Source of the DNA: Longimycelium tulufanense
GTDB taxonomy: Bacteria; Actinomycetota; Actinomycetes; Mycobacteriales; Pseudonocardiaceae
Length of the DNA: 33,444 nt
Assembly (NCBI RefSeq): GCF_014645795.1
Contig: NZ_BMMK01000046.1
Span: forward strand, 1 to 33,444
Direction of reading: 5' to 3'
Under the pieces are notes generated by a model. That model was not told the origin of the DNA, did not search any database, and worked only from the letters and a program-made list of their open reading frames with translations. Shown piece by piece: positions 18,888 through 29,907 of the stretch. Position 1 is the stretch's first letter. Every line of letters starts with the position of its first letter. The translations under genes and the position numbers were made by a program.

Positions 18888-20294
18888 ATGCCGGACCGCC
18901 TGTCGGCGCTGGACGCGTCGTTCCTGTATCTGGAAGACCCCACCACGCCGATGCACGTAGGCGGTGTTGCCGTGCTCCGCAGGCCCCGCTCCGGCTTCGA
19001 CTACGACCGCCTGGTTTCCCTGATCGAGCAGCGCCTGGCGCTGGTGCCCCGCTACCGGCAGAAGGTCGTCCACGTCCCCGGCCGGCTCGCCCGCCCGGTG
19101 TGGGTGGACGACGCCGACTTCGACATCAGCTACCACGTACGCCGCTCGGCACTGCCCCGACCGGGCACCGAGGCCCAGCTGCGCGACCTCGTCGGCCGGC
19201 TGATGTCGCGGCCGCTGGACCAGTCGCGACCACTGTGGGAGCTGTACCTGGTCGAGGGACTGGCCAGGAGCCGGGTCGCGGTCGTCACCAAGACCCACCA
19301 CGCCCTGGTCGACGGTGTCGGCGCCATCGACATCGGCCAGGTGATCCTGGACGTGTCGCCCACCTCTCGCACGGTCGGGGAGGACCTGTGGATGCCCCGA
19401 CCCGAACCCGGGCCGGTGCAACTGGTGCTGGACGCCGTGGCCGAGGCGGTGCAGCAGCCTGGCGAGGTGTGGGAGAACGCCAGGGCCGCGGCCATGGACG
19501 TGACGGCGACCGTGCACAAGGTGGCCGGAGCCCTCGGCGGGATCGCCTCCGCGCTCAGCGCCGCGGCGCGCCCGGCGCCCGGCAGCCCGCTCAACGTCCC
19601 GATCTCCCCGCAGCGTCGGTACGCGGTTGCCCGCACCAAACTCGACGACTACCGCACGTTGCGCCGCGCGCACCGGTGCACGGTCAACGACGTCGTGCTG
19701 GCTGTCGTGGCCGGTGCACTGCGTAGCTGGCTGCTTTCTCGCGGTGAGGCAGTCACTTCGTCCACCACCATCCGCGCCCTGGTACCCGTGTCGGTACGGG
19801 ACGCCGAGGACGAGGGCCGGCCAGCCGGTTCGGTGGGCAACAAGGTCTCTGCCCACCTGGTCGACCTGCCAGTCGGGGAGCCCAACCCGGTCGTGCGACT
19901 GCACCACGTCCGCCACGCCATGAGCGCCCACAAGGAGTCGGGCCAGGCGGTCGCGGCCAACGCCCTCGTCCGGCTGTCCGGCTTCACCCCACCTACCCTG
20001 CACGCCCTCGGCGCGCGGGCGGCCAGCTCCTTCTCCCGCCGGCTGTTCAACCTCGTGGTCACCAACGTTCCGGGTCCCCAGGTGCCGCTCTACGCGGCAG
20101 GGGCGAGGATGGTGGGGATGTTCCCGGTGGTGCCGCTGGCGAAGGGTCAGGCGCTGTCGGTGGGGGTGACCTCCTACGACGGCGGCGTCTACTTCGGACT
20201 CAACGCCGACCGGGACGGGATGTCCGATGTGGACGTCCTGGCGGCCATGGTGGAGGAGTCGTTGGAAGAGCTGATGGGGACGGTGTCGGGATGA
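18888..20294 (+). CDS. Wax ester synthase/diacylglycerol O-acyltransferase (WS/DGAT)
   Basis: Bifunctional acyltransferase that makes triacylglycerol or wax esters from acyl-CoA and diacylglycerol or fatty alcohol. It starts MPDRLSALDASFLYLEDPTTPMHVG, a typical WS/DGAT N-terminus. The catalytic HHxxxDG motif is HHALVDG (His137, His138, Asp142), and the C-terminal DUF1298-type domain has VTNVPGPQVPLYAAGARM. The length (468 aa) is normal. The position matches tgs3 (Rv3234c) of M. tuberculosis. The start at ATG 18888 has no clear Shine-Dalgarno sequence, so a short-leader transcript is possible. Its stop overlaps the start of the following gene (ATGA), indicating coupling. Confidence 0.94.
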   Translation: MPDRLSALDASFLYLEDPTTPMHVGGVAVLRRPRSGFDYDRLVSLIEQRLALVPRYRQKVVHVPGRLARPVWVDDADFDISYHVRRSALPRPGTEAQLRDLVGRLMSRPLDQSRPLWELYLVEGLARSRVAVVTKTHHALVDGVGAIDIGQVILDVSPTSRTVGEDLWMPRPEPGPVQLVLDAVAEAVQQPGEVWENARAAAMDVTATVHKVAGALGGIASALSAAARPAPGSPLNVPISPQRRYAVARTKLDDYRTLRRAHRCTVNDVVLAVVAGALRSWLLSRGEAVTSSTTIRALVPVSVRDAEDEGRPAGSVGNKVSAHLVDLPVGEPNPVVRLHHVRHAMSAHKESGQAVAANALVRLSGFTPPTLHALGARAASSFSRRLFNLVVTNVPGPQVPLYAAGARMVGMFPVVPLAKGQALSVGVTSYDGGVYFGLNADRDGMSDVDVLAAMVEESLEELMGTVSG

Positions 20295-20794
20295 GGGTGT
20301 ACGTGCCCGCGACGGTGGCGATGCTGCGCCGGTTGGTGGCGGACGGCGAGCTGGCCGCGGTCGGCGGCACCGCGTTCGCGCTCACCCCCGCCCTGCGGGA
20401 GTCCTACGCGAGCGGGGACACCGAGGAACTGGAGTACGCCGCGATGCTCGACGCCGCTCGCGCGTCGCTGCGGCTGCTCGCGGCCGAACTGGAGACCGAC
20501 GAGAAGGCGCAGGCCCGGCGCGCCGTGGTTTCCGCCGACCTGGAGGGCGTCCAGCTGCGCCCCGACCTCGACGCCGCGGTGGTGAAGCTGGCCGGCCCGG
20601 TGCCACTGCTCCGGGTGGCCGCGGTGCACCTGGACCTGGAGGCCGCCGAGCCCGCGGTGCGGGCGGCCGCGGCCGTGATCGACGCCGCCGACCTGGGCGA
20701 CGAGGACGCCGAGTTCACCCTCGGCGACGCCGAGGACCACGAGCTCGCCTGGTACGCGCCGCAGGAACTGCCCTTCCTCCTGGAGCTGCTCTGA
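20291..20794 (+). CDS. Conserved actinobacterial DUF6912-type protein
   Basis: 167-aa acidic, alanine-rich protein beginning MRVYVPATVAMLRRLVADGE, which matches my recollection of the DUF6912 family of actinobacteria. No signal peptide, membrane helix, cysteine or catalytic motif is apparent. It overlaps the WS/DGAT stop by four bases and is thus translationally coupled. Its conserved pairing with WS/DGAT suggests a link with lipid metabolism, but that is inference and its function is unknown. Confidence 0.75.
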   Translation: MRVYVPATVAMLRRLVADGELAAVGGTAFALTPALRESYASGDTEELEYAAMLDAARASLRLLAAELETDEKAQARRAVVSADLEGVQLRPDLDAAVVKLAGPVPLLRVAAVHLDLEAAEPAVRAAAAVIDAADLGDEDAEFTLGDAEDHELAWYAPQELPFLLELL

Positions 20795-20987
20795 TCATCC
20801 GCTCGGCCGCGACATGGCTCCCGAGCACGCTGGACGGGCAGGAGAGGCGGACAGCGGGGTAACGGGCCTTCCTGGGTTCTGCTCGTGGAGTTGGAACACC
20901 GCGGCCCTCTACGGTCGGTGCTGGGAGTCCTGGAGGTTCGGATACCAGGTAGCCGGACGCGATCGCTCCGCATGTGCCACAGGGCTC

Positions 20988-21027
20988 CACCGGGCCCTGA
21001 CGGTTCGGCATATGCCGGGGCCCGGTG
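20988..21027. terminator. Possible terminator hairpin
   Basis: CACCGGGCCC at 20988-20997 pairs perfectly with GGGCCCGGTG at 21018-21027. The loop contains a second palindrome, GGCATATGCC (21007-21016). It lies 194 bases after the DUF6912-type stop, so it could end that transcript or be an operator. Confidence 0.45.
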
Positions 21028-21094
21028 TCGTTTGGTCCCGAGCCAAATTCCTGTGCTGCTCGTGCTTCAGCGCGATCGGCCTTGGGCCTGGGGG

Positions 21095-21132
21095 CAATGC
21101 CACTGACCCAAGGTCGCACTGAGATCAACTAA
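21095..21132. repeat. Dispersed ~40-nt repeat, copy 2
   Basis: AATGCCACTGACCCAAGGT, about eight variable bases and GATCAACTAATC. This differs from copy 1 at one base in the first 19 and has a one-base indel in the variable part. A probable IS-end remnant. Confidence 0.55.
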
Positions 21133-21674
21133 TCGCGGTGGCGTGCGGAAATCGCCAACGCTTTTGGCCTGTTTGATCGCCGAGTGAGCGGCATTGGCCA
21201 GGGGCCGGGTCTGGCCGATTCGATGTTGCTGCCTCGGTGGGTTTCGCGAGGAGCACGCGGGAGGCCGTTGCGGGGAGTGCCCCCAACCCTGACGATGGCG
21301 AGCGGGCCGGGGTAGTGCGGACGCGTGCAGCGGTGGCGCTCTGTGGGGCAAGGCGAGGGACCACGCGCCGCGAGAGCTGCTGACGACCACGGTCAGGAAC
21401 GCTCGGCACTGGCGCCCTTTCCCTGCAGGCTCGGGGAAGACAATCGTCAAGTCCCTCGAGCACTCATGCCGCGAAGACAACCGCTCAGCCCACCGAACAC
21501 CGATGGCGCACCGCCGCTGGCTCGTCACTAGTGGGTTCGGGAGCCCGGGAAGGGGCCAGGAGCGAACGGGCGGAAGGCTCGATCTCGGCTCCGGGAATGT
21601 TGCCGCTACGGCGTGTGCGCGTCCGGTTCCGCACCGCCGCCGGCTCTTCTGATCCTGGCGGCTGCGGCTTCGGT

Positions 21675-22061
21675 TCACATACCGGCGGCGGGCTCCCACA
21701 GCTCGATGCGGTTGCCCTCCGGGTCGACGCACCAGCCGAAGCGACCGAACTCGCTCTCCTCGACCTCGTCGAGCACCTCGACGCCCCTGGCACGGAGCAG
21801 GGCGAGCAGGCCGTACAGGTCGTCGACCCGGAAGTTCATCATCGCCTGCTGCTCGCGCCGGCCGAAGTAGTCGGTTTCGGCGGGGAACAGGGCCCAGGTG
21901 GTGGTGCCCGGCCGCTGCGGGGACACCCCGTTCGACCAGTGGAAGGTGACGCTGCCGTAGTCGGCGAGCGGGATGCCGAGGGCCTCGCGGTACCAGACGG
22001 TCAACGCGTCGACGTCGACCGCGCGCAGGAAGACACCCCCGATCCCTGTGATCCGCGCCAT
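21675..22061 (-). CDS. VOC (glyoxalase/bleomycin resistance-like) family protein
   Basis: 128-aa vicinal-oxygen-chelate fold protein with two beta-alpha-beta-beta-beta repeats. It begins MARITGIGGVFLRAVDVDAL and ends FGWCVDPEGNRIELWEPA, where DPEGNxIELWEP is the typical C-terminal metal-ligand strand with Glu. VDALTVWYREALGIPL is the first repeat. Members bind metals and act as glyoxalases, dioxygenases or drug-binding proteins; the substrate is not predictable. I chose the ATG at 22061 because the fold starts there; the upstream in-frame extension is not needed. It is divergent from pruA. Confidence 0.88.
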   Translation of the reverse strand: MARITGIGGVFLRAVDVDALTVWYREALGIPLADYGSVTFHWSNGVSPQRPGTTTWALFPAETDYFGRREQQAMMNFRVDDLYGLLALLRARGVEVLDEVEESEFGRFGWCVDPEGNRIELWEPAAGM

Positions 22062-22187
22062 AACAGCGGAGCGTAACGGTTGATTACGACGAGCGTCGAA
22101 TCGCCGGCCGGGCGGCGGGGTTGATCGGGTACCGGTCGAGTGCACGAACCGTGTCGGCGAGACGGCAAGAACGCAACAAATCGGTCC

Positions 22188-22220
22188 TCATGCGGGGGTG
22201 ATGTGCCGCATTCCGCATGA
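22188..22220 (+). promoter_or_regulatory. Inverted-repeat operator candidate upstream of pruA
   Basis: TCATGCGG at 22188-22195 and its exact complement CCGCATGA at 22213-22220 are separated by 17 bases; another CCGCAT at 22206-22211 precedes the second arm. It lies 84-116 bases upstream of the pruA start, a good place for a proline- or redox-responsive regulator. No regulator gene is adjacent. Confidence 0.45.
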
Positions 22221-22303
22221 CAGGATGGGACTGAAGGGGGAAACCCGGCCACGAGTCGGGGCACCCGGTACCCGTGCAGTGCAACAAGGAGGCGAACCGC
22301 CCC

Positions 22304-23932
<1,629 letters not shown>

Positions 23933-23946
23933 GAACCAGTCAGAGT

Positions 23947-23983
23947 CAGCGGGGCCGTGGGCGTTGCGCGCACGGCCCCGCTG
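23947..23983 (+). terminator. Strong terminator after pruA
   Basis: Perfect 13-bp stem, CAGCGGGGCCGTG at 23947-23959 and CACGGCCCCGCTG at 23971-23983, with an 11-base loop, followed by CCTTTCT. It starts 15 bases after the pruA stop. Confidence 0.9.
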
Positions 23984-24370
23984 CCTTTCTGCGAGCTGCG
24001 TGAGACGTCGCTCGCGAGTCTTGCACCCAGGTGGCTGGGTTGATCGTGCCTGACGGTGTGTTGACCCTCATCGAGGGCGGCCTGTCGGCTCACCGATTGT
24101 CGCGTGCCCTGGTTTCAGGCGTCAGGAATTGGTGCTGTTTGCAGTGGTACCAGGGGGAAGGCGCGACGGACAGTCGGGCTCTCGGTTACGCCGAGGAGCA
24201 AGCAGCCAAGGAGCAAGGGACCTGCGTGCCTGAAGTAGGAATTCGCGCGTCCTACCAACACTGGCGGCCCAACAGCTCTACCACCCAGCCGAAGCGCTAC
24301 GGCCCTCTCCTCCCATCATCATCCGTTGGCCTTCGGCGCCTCGTAGGTGATTTGTGGCTTGGTCCTCCAG
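23984..24370. other. Non-coding gap between pruA and the epimerase gene
   Basis: About 390 bases between the pruA terminator and the 3' end of the minus-strand epimerase-like gene. The plus-strand open frame 24031-24438 has no recognisable domain. No repeat or structured RNA is evident to me. Confidence 0.4.
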
Positions 24371-25267
24371 TCAGAGCTGAGGGAACCAGTCGAGCGTCGG
24401 CACTGGGCGCTCGGGACGCCACCCCGTCGCCGCGGTAAGGCTGTCCGACACGACACGCTGTGACCGCGCGAAAATGCTGACCCGCCCCATCCGGCTGGCC
24501 AGCCAACCCGGTAGTGCACGTGCCTTGCGTACCCTTGCGGCCCTGGCGAACAACGCACCGAGTTCGCGCTTACGAACCGGATCGGCGGCGACGTTGTAGA
24601 CACCGCTGGGGGCGTCCAGTGCCGCAATCGCCGCCGACGCGGCATCGTCCGGGTACACGACGGACGTCCAGCCATCGGGGTCACCGAACACCACAGGTAT
24701 GCCCCGACGAGTGAGAGAAACCTGGAACCGGGTCAGCGCGTCGTCGCCCAGCAGCCGCGAGATGCGCAACCGGATGGCACTCCTGCCTGCGCCTGCGGTG
24801 GCGAAGCGCTCGGCATTGGCGTGAGCCCGCATCACGCTCTCCAACCCGGGAGGCACCGAGAGCGGAGCGTCTTCCCGCAGTTCGGCGTCCCCACCGTCGG
24901 CGTAGAGGAATGAGACGCCTTCCTGGACGAGCACACGAACGTGTTGGGAGCGCAGCGCTGCCTGCACAACGATGGCGCTCGCCTCGTTCCGGATGCGCTC
25001 GTTCTCCTGCCACTTGCGGCGCGCGCCGGAAATGCCCGAGGGGATGCGGGTGGCCAGGTTGATGACCGCTTCCTCGTGGGCGAGGTTCGCCGTCATCTGG
25101 TCGAGGTCGAACAAGTCGGCGATCACTGGCCGGGCACCGAGCCCGCGAATGACCTCCGCCCGCTCCGCGTTGCGGGCCAGCGCCCGAACCTCGTGGCCGG
25201 CGGCGAGCAACTGGCGCACCGCGGGCCTGCCCAGTACGCCGGTGCCTCCGATGACGAACACCTTCAC
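24371..25267 (-). CDS. NAD(P)-binding epimerase/dehydratase family protein
   Basis: Extended or atypical short-chain dehydrogenase of ~298 aa. The N-terminal Rossmann motif is VFVIGGTGVLGRPAVRQLLA (GxxGxxG), followed by VIADLFDLDQM. The SDR catalytic tyrosine motif YxxxK is not obvious, so it may be an NmrA/isomerase-like sensor or a divergent enzyme. The substrate is unknown. GGAGG lies eight bases before the GTG at 25267 but only two before the ATG at 25273; I therefore prefer GTG, though ATG is possible. It is a single gene on the minus strand after the convergent pruA. Confidence 0.82.
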   Translation of the reverse strand: MKVFVIGGTGVLGRPAVRQLLAAGHEVRALARNAERAEVIRGLGARPVIADLFDLDQMTANLAHEEAVINLATRIPSGISGARRKWQENERIRNEASAIVVQAALRSQHVRVLVQEGVSFLYADGGDAELREDAPLSVPPGLESVMRAHANAERFATAGAGRSAIRLRISRLLGDDALTRFQVSLTRRGIPVVFGDPDGWTSVVYPDDAASAAIAALDAPSGVYNVAADPVRKRELGALFARAARVRKARALPGWLASRMGRVSIFARSQRVVSDSLTAATGWRPERPVPTLDWFPQL

Positions 25268-25273
25268 GACCAT

Positions 25274-25690
25274 GACCTCCTGTTCGAAGCGCTTGTCCGC
25301 TCTTCAGGAACAGGACGAGATGCCGGGGAGAAACGTGACAGGCGGTTCGGCGGTGCCGCGATGTGTTCCCAGGCGGTGCGGTCGTTGGGTGTCACCACTC
25401 TTCGGAGGGGTGCTGCGGTGCCGGACAGCAGCATCGCACCCTGCGTGACCTTCGGGCGGCAACCCTTGCCGCTATCGGGCCCGCAGGCATCCAGCTACCC
25501 GGTTTCAGCCCGACAGACCGCGGATCTCTCTGACCTCGAGTAGGTCACCTACCCACCGCTGCCCGGGTCCGGCGCTACGGTGCAGAACGCCAACTCGAGA
25601 CTGCCGTCACCGACATGAGAGGCATGGTCGAGACGGCTTCACTACAGCCCCGATCTTTCGGTGGGCTCGACCGTTCATACCCAGGGTGCG
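25274..25690. other. Non-coding region with an odd palindrome
   Basis: About 415 bases with no supported gene. GTAGGTCACCTAC at 25540-25552 is a perfect 6-bp inverted repeat around one central base, like a TetR-family half-site pair. A -10-like TACGGT and an ATG (25616) lie downstream on the plus strand, but no coherent protein follows. It could be the orphan control region of a lost gene. Confidence 0.35.
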
Positions 25691-26500
25691 TTACGCCGGG
25701 TTGGCAATCTCCTGCGAATTCGGGGGAGTGATGTTGGCCGCTGCCGCCCAGCGGTCGAAGCGCACGTCAGCGACGAACCGGTTCAGGGCAGGGAGGCCCT
25801 CGTCGCTCTTGACCCGAAGTGGCAGATTCCGGTTGTCCAACCACAGCTCGAGCCGGAGGGCACGGGCACCCGAGTCGACGACCCGTTGCAACACCTGGTT
25901 CTCTGCCCTGCGCTCCAGTGCCCTGGCCAAGTCAATGTCAATCGTGTAGTGGACAACCCCCGTGTTGTCGAGGGTTTGGCGTTCACTGCCCGCAACGTGA
26001 CCGCCCGCCACGGCGAGCTCCAGCGCTCGTCGCGGATCGACGGTCACCCGCAGCGCGTGTGCCACTTGGGCGGCGTACTGCTGGAACTCGTCGCCCGACG
26101 CCGGATCGAGGCGCACCCACGGCCGGTTCGCGGGTGTCACGGCGGGCGGTGGGCGCAGATAGCCCTTCCCTTCCACGATGACCAAGCGGGTCCGTTCCGG
26201 GCCGCTGTCCTGGGAGGCACGTCGTTCGAGGGCGACATCGAGATCCGTCTGAGCGGTGTCGAACCGGGCCGTCCCTTGTACCCCCGCTTGTCCCCCGACA
26301 TCGGTGGCATCGCCGCTGACCCGCGCCGACCCCTGTTCGCGCAAGGCCCGGGTCACCGCGTCCGCCAACGGCTCGAGGTTGTGCTCGACGGGCGGCGGGG
26401 AGGGCTCGGGTTGCCTGCCCGCCCCGTCCTCGGTCGGCTGGTCACCGCATCCCGCGATCAGAACCGCGGCCAGGAGCACGCCCCACCCGGCTCGCACCAT
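25691..26500 (-). CDS. Putative lipoprotein (LppX/LprG-like)
   Basis: 269-aa secreted lipoprotein. Signal peptide residues 1-17 end in the lipobox LIAGC (lipidated Cys18), followed by a Pro/Glu-rich linker (QPEPSPPPVEH). The remainder alternates beta-strands in the manner of the LppX/LprAFG family: ...VEGKGYLRPP, WVRLDP, LRVTVDPRR, VHYTIDIDL and LRLELWLDNRNLPLRVKSD. Members carry lipids or glycolipids across the periplasm in mycobacteria; that role here is inference. The ATG at 26500 has GAGAGGAGG seven bases upstream. It lies 178 bases downstream of rsgA on the same strand. Confidence 0.82.
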   Translation of the reverse strand: MVRAGWGVLLAAVLIAGCGDQPTEDGAGRQPEPSPPPVEHNLEPLADAVTRALREQGSARVSGDATDVGGQAGVQGTARFDTAQTDLDVALERRASQDSGPERTRLVIVEGKGYLRPPPAVTPANRPWVRLDPASGDEFQQYAAQVAHALRVTVDPRRALELAVAGGHVAGSERQTLDNTGVVHYTIDIDLARALERRAENQVLQRVVDSGARALRLELWLDNRNLPLRVKSDEGLPALNRFVADVRFDRWAAAANITPPNSQEIANPA

Positions 26501-26678
26501 GGGCCCGCCTCCTCTCCGACCCTGTTGGCGAGCTGGCGGTGAGCTCCTGTGGTCTCAGCACGAGCCGGGCCACAGGCCCGGGCCCACCTTGCTCCGCGAC
26601 CGCGATCGGTCCTTCGCCAACAGCGTGTCTTTCCCCGGCGGCCCCCTCGAGGGAGAAGCTACCCCGGTGCGGCGTCGA

Positions 26679-27701
26679 TCACTCCTGCTCGTCGCCGATG
26701 CCGGCGTGGGAAGCCAACAGGCGGCGCAACGATTCCAGGCGTCGTGTCGTGGCGTGCCCCTCGGCGACCCACGTGTCCAGCGCACAGTCCGGGTCCTCGG
26801 GCGCACCGAGATGCCCGCAGTTCGGTGGGCATCCCTCGGCACCCTCCGCCAGGTCGGGGAAGGCAGCCACCAGATCGTCCGGGGTGACGTGGGCCAGGCC
26901 GAACGAACGGATGCCCGGGGTGTCCACCACCCAGCCACCGTCCGGCAAGGGCAACGGCAACGCCACCGCCGAGGTCGAGGTGTGCCGGCCCTTGCCCACC
27001 GCGCTCACCTCGGCGGTGGCCCGCTCGGCCGCCGGCACCAGCCGGTTCACCAGCGTGGACTTGCCCACCCCGGAGTGCCCCACCAGCGCGGACACCCGCC
27101 CGGCCAGCCGTTCCCGCAGCTCCTCCGGCGGCGCGTCGATCCGCGTCACCACGATCGGGAAGGCCAGGTCGGCATAGCTTTCCCGCACGCCGTCCGCGCT
27201 GGCCAGATCCGCCTTGGTCAGGCACAGCACCGGGCTGAGCCCGCCCGCGTACGCAGCCACCAGGCACCGGTCGATGAAACCGGTCCGCGGGGGCGGGTCG
27301 GCCAGCGAGGTGACGATGACCAGCTGCTCGGCGTTCGCGACCACCACCCGCTCGTACGGGTCGGTGTCGTCGGCGGTGCGGCGCAGCACGCTGGCCCGCT
27401 CGGCGATCCGCACGATCCGGGCGAGCGTGTCCGGCCGCCCGGACACGTCACCGACCAGACCCACCTGATCGCCGATCACCACCGACTTGCGACCCAGCTC
27501 CCGCGCCCGCATCGCGGTGACCCGGTGGTCCGGGTCGCCACCGAGGGCACAGGTGTAACGGCCCCGGTCCACGCCGACCACCATCGCCGCGGCCGCGTCC
27601 GCGTGCTCCGGGCGTCGCTTGCTGCGCGGCCGCGAGCCGCGCCGCCCGGGCCGCACCCGTACGTCCGACTCGTCCAGCTCCCGCCAGCTGCGTCGGCTCA
27701 C
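26679..27701 (-). CDS. rsgA: Ribosome small-subunit-dependent GTPase RsgA
   Basis: Circularly permuted GTPase that helps late maturation of the 30S subunit. The 340-aa product has an OB-like N-terminal domain (~40-110), then G-motifs in permuted order: G4 TKAD (~165), G1 GHSGVGKST (~210) and G3 DTPG (~260, DTPGIRSFG). A C-terminal zinc site is seen as [16 protein letters not shown]. The N-terminus is basic (Arg/Lys-rich, residues 15-32), which could help rRNA binding. The GTG start overlaps the aroA stop (GTGA), so the two genes are translationally coupled, as also found near Rv3227-Rv3228. Confidence 0.95.
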   Translation of the reverse strand: MSRRSWRELDESDVRVRPGRRGSRPRSKRRPEHADAAAAMVVGVDRGRYTCALGGDPDHRVTAMRARELGRKSVVIGDQVGLVGDVSGRPDTLARIVRIAERASVLRRTADDTDPYERVVVANAEQLVIVTSLADPPPRTGFIDRCLVAAYAGGLSPVLCLTKADLASADGVRESYADLAFPIVVTRIDAPPEELRERLAGRVSALVGHSGVGKSTLVNRLVPAAERATAEVSAVGKGRHTSTSAVALPLPLPDGGWVVDTPGIRSFGLAHVTPDDLVAAFPDLAEGAEGCPPNCGHLGAPEDPDCALDTWVAEGHATTRRLESLRRLLASHAGIGDEQE

Positions 27702-28969
27702 GGGCCCTCCGCGCCGAGCATGGCTGTCCACCTCGCCGGAAAGTCCGGGATCGTCTTGCTCGTCGCGCCGATGTCGTCGACCTCGACACCGGGCACCACC
27801 AGCCCGACGATCGCCCCCGCGGTGGCCATCCGGTGGTCGGCGTAGGCACGCCAACCACCGGCCCGGAGCGGCCGCGGCCGGACCACCAGGCCGTCCGCGG
27901 TCTCGGCGACGTCCCCGCCCAGGCCATTGACCTCCGCGGCCAACGCCGCCAGCCGGTCCGTCTCGTGCCCCCGCAGGTGCGCGATGCCGCGTAGCCGGGA
28001 CGGCCCGTCCGCCAGCGCGGCCAGCGCCGCCACCGTCGGCGTCAGCTCACCCACGTCGTGCAGGTCGACGTCCAGCCCGGCCAGCCGCTCCGGCCCGCGC
28101 ACGGTCAACCCACGCTCGTCCCGCTCCACGACACAGCCCATGTCGGCCAGGATCCCCCGGATGGCATCCCCCGCCTGGGTGGTCGTGGTCGGCCAGCCGG
28201 GCACCGTGACCTCGCCGCCGGTGACCGCCGCGGCGGCCAGGAACGGGGTCGCGTTGGACAGGTCGGGCTCGATGTCCCAGTCCCTGGCCTTGACCGGACC
28301 CGGCGCCACCCGCCACGTGTTCGGCTCGCCGTCGTCGACCTCGACACCCTGCGCCCGCAACATCTCCACGGTCATCTCGATGTGCGGCAGCGAGGGCAGC
28401 GCGCCCCCCTCATGCCGCACCACGAGCCCCCGTTCGAACCGGGCCCCCGACAACAGCAGCCCCGACACGAACTGCGAGGACGCCGACGCGTCGATCGCGA
28501 CCTCACCGCCCGGCAACCCACCACGCCCGTGCAGCGTGAACGGCAGCCGGTCGCCGTCGACCTCGGCGCCGAGCGCCCGCAGGGCGTCCAGCACCGTGCT
28601 CATCGGGCGCTCCCGGGCCCGGGCGTCCCCGTCGAACCGCATCGTCCCCTCAGCCAGCGCCGCGGCCGGCGGCACGAACCGCATCACCGTGCCGGCCAGG
28701 CCGCAGTCAACCTCGGCCGGGCCCCGCAGCGGCCCCGGCGCCACCGACCACGCCCCGGCCGGGCCGTCGGCCACTCCCACCCCGAGCGTGCGCAACGCCC
28801 GCGCCATCAACTCGGTGTCCCGGCTGCGCAACGGGGTGCGCAGCACCGCGGGACCGTCGGCAAGCGCCGCCAGGAGCAGGGCCCGGTTCGTGATCGACTT
28901 CGACCCGGGCACCCGCACCACGGCGCGTACCGGACCGTCGGCGGTAGGGGCAGGCCACGGCTGTGTCAT
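27698..28969 (-). CDS. aroA: 3-phosphoshikimate 1-carboxyvinyltransferase (EPSP synthase)
   Basis: Sixth step of the shikimate pathway: transfers enolpyruvate from PEP to shikimate-3-phosphate. It is the target of glyphosate. The 423-aa enzyme has the substrate-binding Lys in [20 protein letters not shown], the second conserved motif [47 protein letters not shown] and a C-terminal [15 protein letters not shown] followed by [10 protein letters not shown]. All active-site motifs appear present. The ATG at 28969 is the natural start (MTQPWPAP...). It heads an aroA-rsgA operon divergent from the SRAP gene by 119 bases. Confidence 0.96.
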   Translation of the reverse strand: MTQPWPAPTADGPVRAVVRVPGSKSITNRALLLAALADGPAVLRTPLRSRDTELMARALRTLGVGVADGPAGAWSVAPGPLRGPAEVDCGLAGTVMRFVPPAAALAEGTMRFDGDARARERPMSTVLDALRALGAEVDGDRLPFTLHGRGGLPGGEVAIDASASSQFVSGLLLSGARFERGLVVRHEGGALPSLPHIEMTVEMLRAQGVEVDDGEPNTWRVAPGPVKARDWDIEPDLSNATPFLAAAAVTGGEVTVPGWPTTTTQAGDAIRGILADMGCVVERDERGLTVRGPERLAGLDVDLHDVGELTPTVAALAALADGPSRLRGIAHLRGHETDRLAALAAEVNGLGGDVAETADGLVVRPRPLRAGGWRAYADHRMATAGAIVGLVVPGVEVDDIGATSKTIPDFPARWTAMLGAEGP

Positions 28970-29088
28970 AGCACCGATGATCCCGCACGTTTCCGACGGC
29001 CCTCGCGTCGGCCCGCACGACGTGCCACGATGCCAGTACAGGGCCAGCCGCGGACTGGTCGACCCGAGCTGACGAGGGGTGGTCGCTG

Positions 29089-29907
29089 ATGTGCGGCAGG
29101 TACGCCGCCACCAAGGATCCTGCCCAGCTTGCCGCCGAGTTCGACGCCCTGGACATGACCGGTGACACCGCGCCCGGTCCCGACCACAACGTGGCCCCGA
29201 CCAAGCCGGTGCTGGCCGTCGTGGAGCGCCACCCCAGGGAACCCGGCGGCGAACCCGACCCGACCAGGACCGAGCGCACCATCCGGGTCATGCGGTGGGG
29301 GCTGGTTCCGGCCTGGGCCAAGGACCCGTCGATCGGCTCCCGCATGATCAACGCCCGGTCCGAGACCGCGGCCGAGAAACCCGCCTACCGCACCTCCCTG
29401 GCCCGCCGCCGCTGTCTGCTGCCGGCCGACGGCTGGTACGAGTGGAAGCGCGAGGGCGACACCCGCCAGCCCTACTACGTCACCAGCGAGGACAATGCCA
29501 GCCTGGCACTGGCCGGCATCTGGACCACCTGGCGGCCCACCGACCTGGCCGAGGACGCCCCGCCGCTGGTCACCTGCGCCGTACTGACCACCGACTCGGT
29601 CGGCGAGCTGGCCGACATCCACGAGCGGATGCCCGTCATGCTGCCGGCACCGGCGTGGGCCTCCTGGCTCGACCCGGACCGCACGGACGTCGCGGACCTG
29701 CTGGCCGCCCCCGACGAGGAGCTGCACCACAGCCTCGAACTCCGCCCGGTCTCCACGGCCGTGAACAACGTGCGCAACAACGGCCCCCAGCTCGTCGCCC
29801 GGGTCGACCCGGACGCCGAGCCCGCCCCCGCCCTGGACTCCGCGGGCCAGCGTCGGCTGCGCCCGGTGCCGGACCCGCCGGAGCTGGCCCTGTTCGACTG
29901 CCCATGA
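29089..29907 (+). CDS. SRAP domain protein (HMCES/YedK family)
   Basis: SOS-response-associated peptidase-like protein (272 aa) that crosslinks to abasic sites in single-stranded DNA and protects them. Catalytic Cys2 follows the ATG (MCGRYAA), so the start at 29089 is fixed: the Met must be removed to expose Cys. Other active-site residues are Asn88 (MINARSET), Glu118 (GWYEWKREG) and His178 (HERMPVML). All are in the expected order. It is slightly longer than YedK, mainly in a charged loop after NVAPTKP and at the C-terminus. It is coupled to the next gene by an ATGA overlap. Confidence 0.95.
   Translation: MCGRYAATKDPAQLAAEFDALDMTGDTAPGPDHNVAPTKPVLAVVERHPREPGGEPDPTRTERTIRVMRWGLVPAWAKDPSIGSRMINARSETAAEKPAYRTSLARRRCLLPADGWYEWKREGDTRQPYYVTSEDNASLALAGIWTTWRPTDLAEDAPPLVTCAVLTTDSVGELADIHERMPVMLPAPAWASWLDPDRTDVADLLAAPDEELHHSLELRPVSTAVNNVRNNGPQLVARVDPDAEPAPALDSAGQRRLRPVPDPPELALFDCP

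Larger units (their letters stand above)
20795..21674. other. Long non-coding region with hairpin and repeat copy
   Basis: About 880 bases with no supported gene; several overlapping frames are open but match nothing I recognise. It contains a hairpin (20988-21027) and a copy of the dispersed repeat (21095-21132), both listed separately. The sequence from 21130 to 21670 may be degraded accessory DNA. The VOC gene ends at 21675 on the minus strand. Confidence 0.4.

Noticed and set aside
17961-20003. Full-length minus-strand frame running from the RNA methyltransferase through the WS/DGAT gene
   Set aside because: Only the part below 18725 resembles a methyltransferase; the N-terminal extension is antisense to the acyltransferase and lacks similarity.
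24941-25543. Plus-strand 200-codon frame over the epimerase gene
   Set aside because: Shadow of the minus-strand NAD(P)-binding protein.
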